From Ciona savignyi (lineage: Eukaryota > Chordata > Ascidiacea > Phlebobranchia > Cionidae), in the NCBI GenBank assembly GCA_000149265.1, contig CH002917.1:141360-205359 (forward strand): a stretch of DNA of 64,000 bases, given 5' to 3'. Numbering within the stretch: the first letter of the stretch is position 1; each line of letters begins with the position of its first letter. The position numbers and the translations under genes were made by a program. Of this stretch, positions 60,147-64,000 are shown piece by piece. A model generated the notes under the pieces. The model ran no database searches, was not told the DNA's origin, and saw nothing but the letters and a program-made list of their open reading frames with translations.

Positions 60147-63100
60147 ATGCTGCAACGTATGTTTAACGAAATAAATGTGAGCACAAGTTTTATATTCCTT
60201 ACTGTTTTCCTGGCTTTTTTCTACTGGTACAGAAGACCAAAGAATTTTCCGCCTGGGGGCCTCGTGGTGTCCCATTTCTTGGGTGGTTTTACCGTTTCCT
60301 TGGCAATCACCCTGCAAGCAAAATGCGCACATGGAGCAAAAAGTATGGCCCTGTGATGTCTGTACGAATGGGGAGACAAGATTGGGTTGTACTTGGAGAT
60401 TATGAAACCATACAACAGGTTAGTAAACATTTTTGTATTACTTTTGGCTTCACGGTACTTGGGCTTAATTCACGCATGTGCTACTAATCTAGCAAAAATA
60501 GCTTTGGTTAGTATTATAAGCTGATGTGCGAGCCTACACATTTTAAAATAAACAACGCCTCAGCGCGACGTGCTTCTTTTGTAACTAAAAGGAGGGAGAG
60601 CGGGAATGCGGGATGGAAGAAAACTGCACACTAAAATGAATTTTAGGGCATTAAAGTTAGTTTTTGAAAATGGGGTTAAAGTTACGGTTATTCCTAGGGT
60701 TAAGATTAGTATTTAGATAAAATTAATTTGGGGTTAAGATAAGTGTAAATGGTAAATTTAATTTTCACAGTTTTGATGAGCAGTTTCCCTCCTTTCCTCC
60801 TTTCCGCATTTCCGCATTTTGTGTTGCCCGTTCGTGAGAGTGTGCTTCATATGTTCGCTTGGGAATGAATGTAGCTGGTAATAATATACGTTTGATCAAT
60901 TAACACAAATCATATTACATTATCAAATAGGGTTTGGTGAAACAGGGCACCGCGTTTTCGGGAAGACCTTCAATAGATATCATCGAACGAGTATCTAAAG
61001 GAAACGGCATGATCTTTTTAAATTATGATGAGCATTGGAAAAAACAACGCAGATTTGGCCTTTCTACTCTAAGAGGGTAAGCAGAAGGTTAATGGTACTG
61101 TGATTAGTGTTAAGACTAGTTAGGGTTAGTTTCCAAACTTTTTTTTTATATCAAAATTGTTTTAAAGTTTCGGAGTTGGTAAAAGAAGCATGGAAGATCG
61201 TATTACAGAGGAAGTGGCTTATTTGAACGATGCAATCCGCACCCACGACGGCAAAGCATTTAATATACAAGTATGCTAAACTTTTACTATTAATCGCTCA
61301 ACTCAAATGTGTCATTCAAAATATTTAGTCAAGTTAATTCGTTTTTGTCACAGTATTAATTAACAGCAAATAATCACAGCACAGAAACAAGGAAAGACGG
61401 CAAAACGAACAGTCGTACACAGACGGCAAAACAAACAGTTGTTAAAACTTTAAAAGAAAAAGGAATATGTTATATATTAGACTTGCCAAACTTTAGCTGT
61501 ATTCTTCTACGACGATATTGGTGTTATATTCTACACATACTTTTCATGCAGATGATTTTGGGCAACGCAATTTCAAACAACATTTGTAGCATCGTCATGG
61601 GGAGACGATTCGACTACGACGATGAACGGTTCAAGGAGATAATTACAAGATTAGCAAGGAGGTACTTAACTTTACGACCAGTGTGTTTGCGGGTGCAGTA
61701 AATTTTATTGCCATTTTAGGTTCATTGACCCAGAAGTAAGCTCTGCTCTACAGATATTTGTATTCATGCCAGCTTTGGTCAATTTCCCATACTTTTCACG
61801 AATCTATGGAGAGTTGATGAAAGATGTACGCGTCATATTAAGTAAGGCAGTGAATGGTTCAATAAACGAAATAATGCAAGAAAACTCATCCCAGAGTCAC
61901 TTCGAGAAATGGTGGAAGAACACAAAGCCTCATATGAACAAGACAACCATAGAGATTTTATTGACGCGTTTCTAGGCGAACAGAAAGCTGAAAACGGAGC
62001 AAAAACTTTCACGGTATATTAATTTCTAAAATATGAGATGTATATTAAGTCACCAGTCAGTGTACATTTGTCTTAGAGGCTAAGTATAATAATTTGTATT
62101 TAAACATATTACTTACTAATTTTTATACCTTGGATTTGGCGACAACGCCTAAGTATTAATTGATTGATTGGATTACAGACATGTTTTAAAGACTGTAGTT
62201 TTGCCGTTATTTTGGTTTCTCAATTTCTAATCAAAGGTCCTGCTGTGTGTTTTTATCGTATAAAGAAAAACTAAACTATATAACGCTTTGTCTAATCCTT
62301 TATAGGATATGCAGTTATTGCATTATGTACGTGATTATATTTGTTGCTGGGACTGAAACAACAACGAGCACTCTAAGATGGTCTCTACTCTGTTTAATTC
62401 ACGACCCTGAGATACAGGACAAGCTACGTAAAGAAATATTTGAAGTGCTAGGTACGACAATTATGTGGTTTTTATTTAAAATATGTTAACTTTTATTCAA
62501 AATATGATGGTCCGCCGGAATCAGCATTGGTCGCTCTTAATTATGCAACATACTATAATATCTCCGGTAACCTGACAGTGGGTTTGTGGTAACGCCCCTT
62601 GCGTTTTTCCATTTACGGGATAAACATAAATATCCTAAATCAGCGTTTCTCCAACTATGGGTCGCAAAAGGAATCTTGGTGGGTCGTGAAAAGTTATAGA
62701 AAGCTCTGATTAACTATACTGGCTACTTCCTATACCAAAATCAAGGGAAAATTATAACCTTTCGTCTCTCACACATGTTACAACAACTATATATAAAGTC
62801 AGGTGGGTCGCCATAAATTGTGGTAATTAATAGTGGGTCCCAACTCCAAAAAGTTTGAGAACCACTGTCCTAAATAGCAACACAATTTGTTTGTGCCACA
62901 GGCCAGGAAAAAATCCCCGCGTTTGAGGACAAATCAAAAATGCCGTATACGAGAGCGTTTATCCAGGAAATTTATAGATACCGTACCCTTGTGCCTTTAA
63001 GTGTAACCCATATGACGAACGAAGATGCTAATATTTGTGGATATACCATCCCAAAAGGCACTACGGTAGATATATAAAAAGTTTGTCTAAAATAATTTTT

Positions 63101-63545
63101 ACCCAGTCAAGTTTCAAACCCATGATGGGCTTGTCTCTATGACCGTTTTTGTATAAGAGTTGGTAAATGTATTGGTTGCGTTAAACATTTGGCCACACGA
63201 CAGAATCATTAATGCTGATTTAAACAGATTGCTCCAAATCTATGGGCTGTACACAATGATCCTGTAGTGTGGGATGAACCAAATAAGTTTAAACCTGAAC
63301 GTCATCTCGATGCCGATGGAAACTTTGTTCAGTTGAAGCACGTAATCCCATTCTCGGTTGGTCCACGTCATTGCTTGGGAGAACAACTGGCTCGAATGGA
63401 AGTCTTCATTTTCCTGGTTTCATTGGTTCAGAAGTTTGAATTTTTACCGGATCCAAAAGCAAAAGTTCTTTCTGATAATGAAAATGGTTCTAGCGGAGCA
63501 GCTTTCGTCCCATTACCGTTTAAAATTGTGGCAAAGGTTGTGTAG
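60147..63545 (+). pseudogene. Cytochrome P450, CYP2-clan, copy D, with two frameshifts
   Basis: Exons 60147-60418, 60931-61076, 61168-61270, 61552-61661, 61720-61841, 61895-62013, 62306-62451, 62902-63065 and 63228-63545. All splice sites match B, but exon 1 is 272 nt instead of 267 (extra bases at about 60255, 60275-60285 and 60296), which destroys the PPGPRG hinge and the frame. Exon 7 has one extra base in GTGATTATATTTG (about 62332), just before the AGTETT helix. Exon 4 starts ATG where B has AGT. Either D is a recent pseudogene or these are consensus errors in a near-identical paralogue; exon 8 and the heme exon (FSVGPRHCLG) are undamaged. Confidence 0.85.
62641..62867 (+). mobile_element. 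Non-autonomous hAT-type MITE, 227 bp, in intron 7 of P450 D
   Basis: Begins CAGCGTTTCTCCAACT and ends AGTTTGAGAACCACTG. Perfect 8-bp target duplication TCCTAAAT at 62633-62640 and 62868-62875. It was inserted into the tail of a partial SINE (about 62545-62640), as in the element at 12197. Confidence 0.88.
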
Positions 63546-64000
63546 TAATGTGCAATTAGCACGTTTTTGAAATTATTACCAATGAACAGAGATATGACCA
63601 GGATAGATCTATTTTATTACCAGCAATTTCTATGATTACAGTATAATTAATACACCATTGATGGACATAATTTATAGAATATCTACAAAGCAATATATTG
63701 CATTCAATTATTACCAAAATATTGTTGTAGAATGTATAAAAAGTGCTAATTGTTTTATTGCTTTCTTATTTAAACGTCTGTGCCCGGCTTGTGAACAGTA
63801 ATGAATATTAGTTTTCAAACTTAAATTTTAATTTTAAATTTCTTTTGACTGTGTAATTGCCTAAGAGACAATACGCAACTGGGTTTTGTATATACCACAT
63901 AACTAAAAATGCAATCAACGAACAAACTCAACAAAAATGTGAAAACATCGCATCTTTAATAAACAAACTGCTACAATGTAAGTTTGATGTTGAAACCAAG
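63546..64000. other. 3' flank of P450 D
   Basis: Same sequence as 38750-39204 after copy B, including the AGAGACAATACGCAACTGGG block. No gene; homology to unit 1 continues to the last base. Confidence 0.7.

Larger units (their letters stand above)
48871..64000 (+). repeat. Large tandem duplication, second unit (runs off the window)
   Basis: Homologous in order and orientation to 21217-39204. It begins in continuous sequence, over 2 kb from the nearest gap. It contains 5' exons of the secreted LamG-like gene, P450 C and P450 D. It lacks the 333-bp tandem array and has a SINE at 51325-51600 not present in unit 1. Confidence 0.92.

Overview
The window is eukaryotic nuclear DNA, AT-rich, with genes split into many short exons (55-761 bp; introns from 52 bp upward). 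It is dense in tRNA-derived SINEs and carries three N gaps. The gene content (a receptor tyrosine phosphatase D2 domain ending like PTPRA/PTPRE, CYP2-clan P450s, retinol saturase), the small introns and the SINE type point to an invertebrate chordate, most likely an ascidian such as Ciona. The species is an inference.

Left part (0-20 kb, all genes on +): the 3' exons of a PTPRA/PTPRE-like receptor phosphatase (92-4445), then a 1.4-kb array of a 17-bp minisatellite (5.24-6.68 kb). A tandem duplication of about 4 kb (7430-11370 and 11371-15397) follows. Each unit carries a first exon of a class II aldolase/adducin-domain gene whose remaining five exons lie at 15.66-18.46 kb, so this gene has two near-identical alternative first exons.

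Right part (20-64 kb): a secreted protein with a LamG-like C-terminus (20330-23394, minus), two tandem CYP2-like genes (A, 28960-33100; B, 35300-38749, plus) and the 3' half of a retinol saturase gene (43169-48554, minus). From 48,871 the sequence restarts colinearly with position 21,217 and stays homologous to the window end (64,000 matches 39,204). It contains a copy of exons 1-2 of the secreted gene and P450 copies C (54039-58143) and D (60147-63545). This is best read as a tandem duplication with a unit of about 27.65 kb. Its left edge cut intron 2 of the secreted-protein gene and its right edge cut an intron of retinol saturase. At the junction the duplicate signal-peptide exons lie directly upstream of, and in compatible phase with, the retinol saturase 3' exons, which makes a candidate chimeric gene. 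The model predicts a complete retinol saturase beyond 64 kb.

Each P450 is resolved here into nine exons, including two micro-introns (52-63 bp). Copy C gives an intact 497-residue protein. Copy A has three compensating +1 insertions in the proline hinge. Copy B is intact except that most of exon 8 lies in a gap. Copy D carries frameshifts in exons 1 and 7. A and C share a promoter with two perfect CRE sites and a TATA box; B and D keep the TATA box but have lost the CREs.

The rest is SINEs, two hAT-type MITEs with perfect 8-bp target duplications, a 156-bp-arm inverted repeat, several minisatellites and assembly artefacts.
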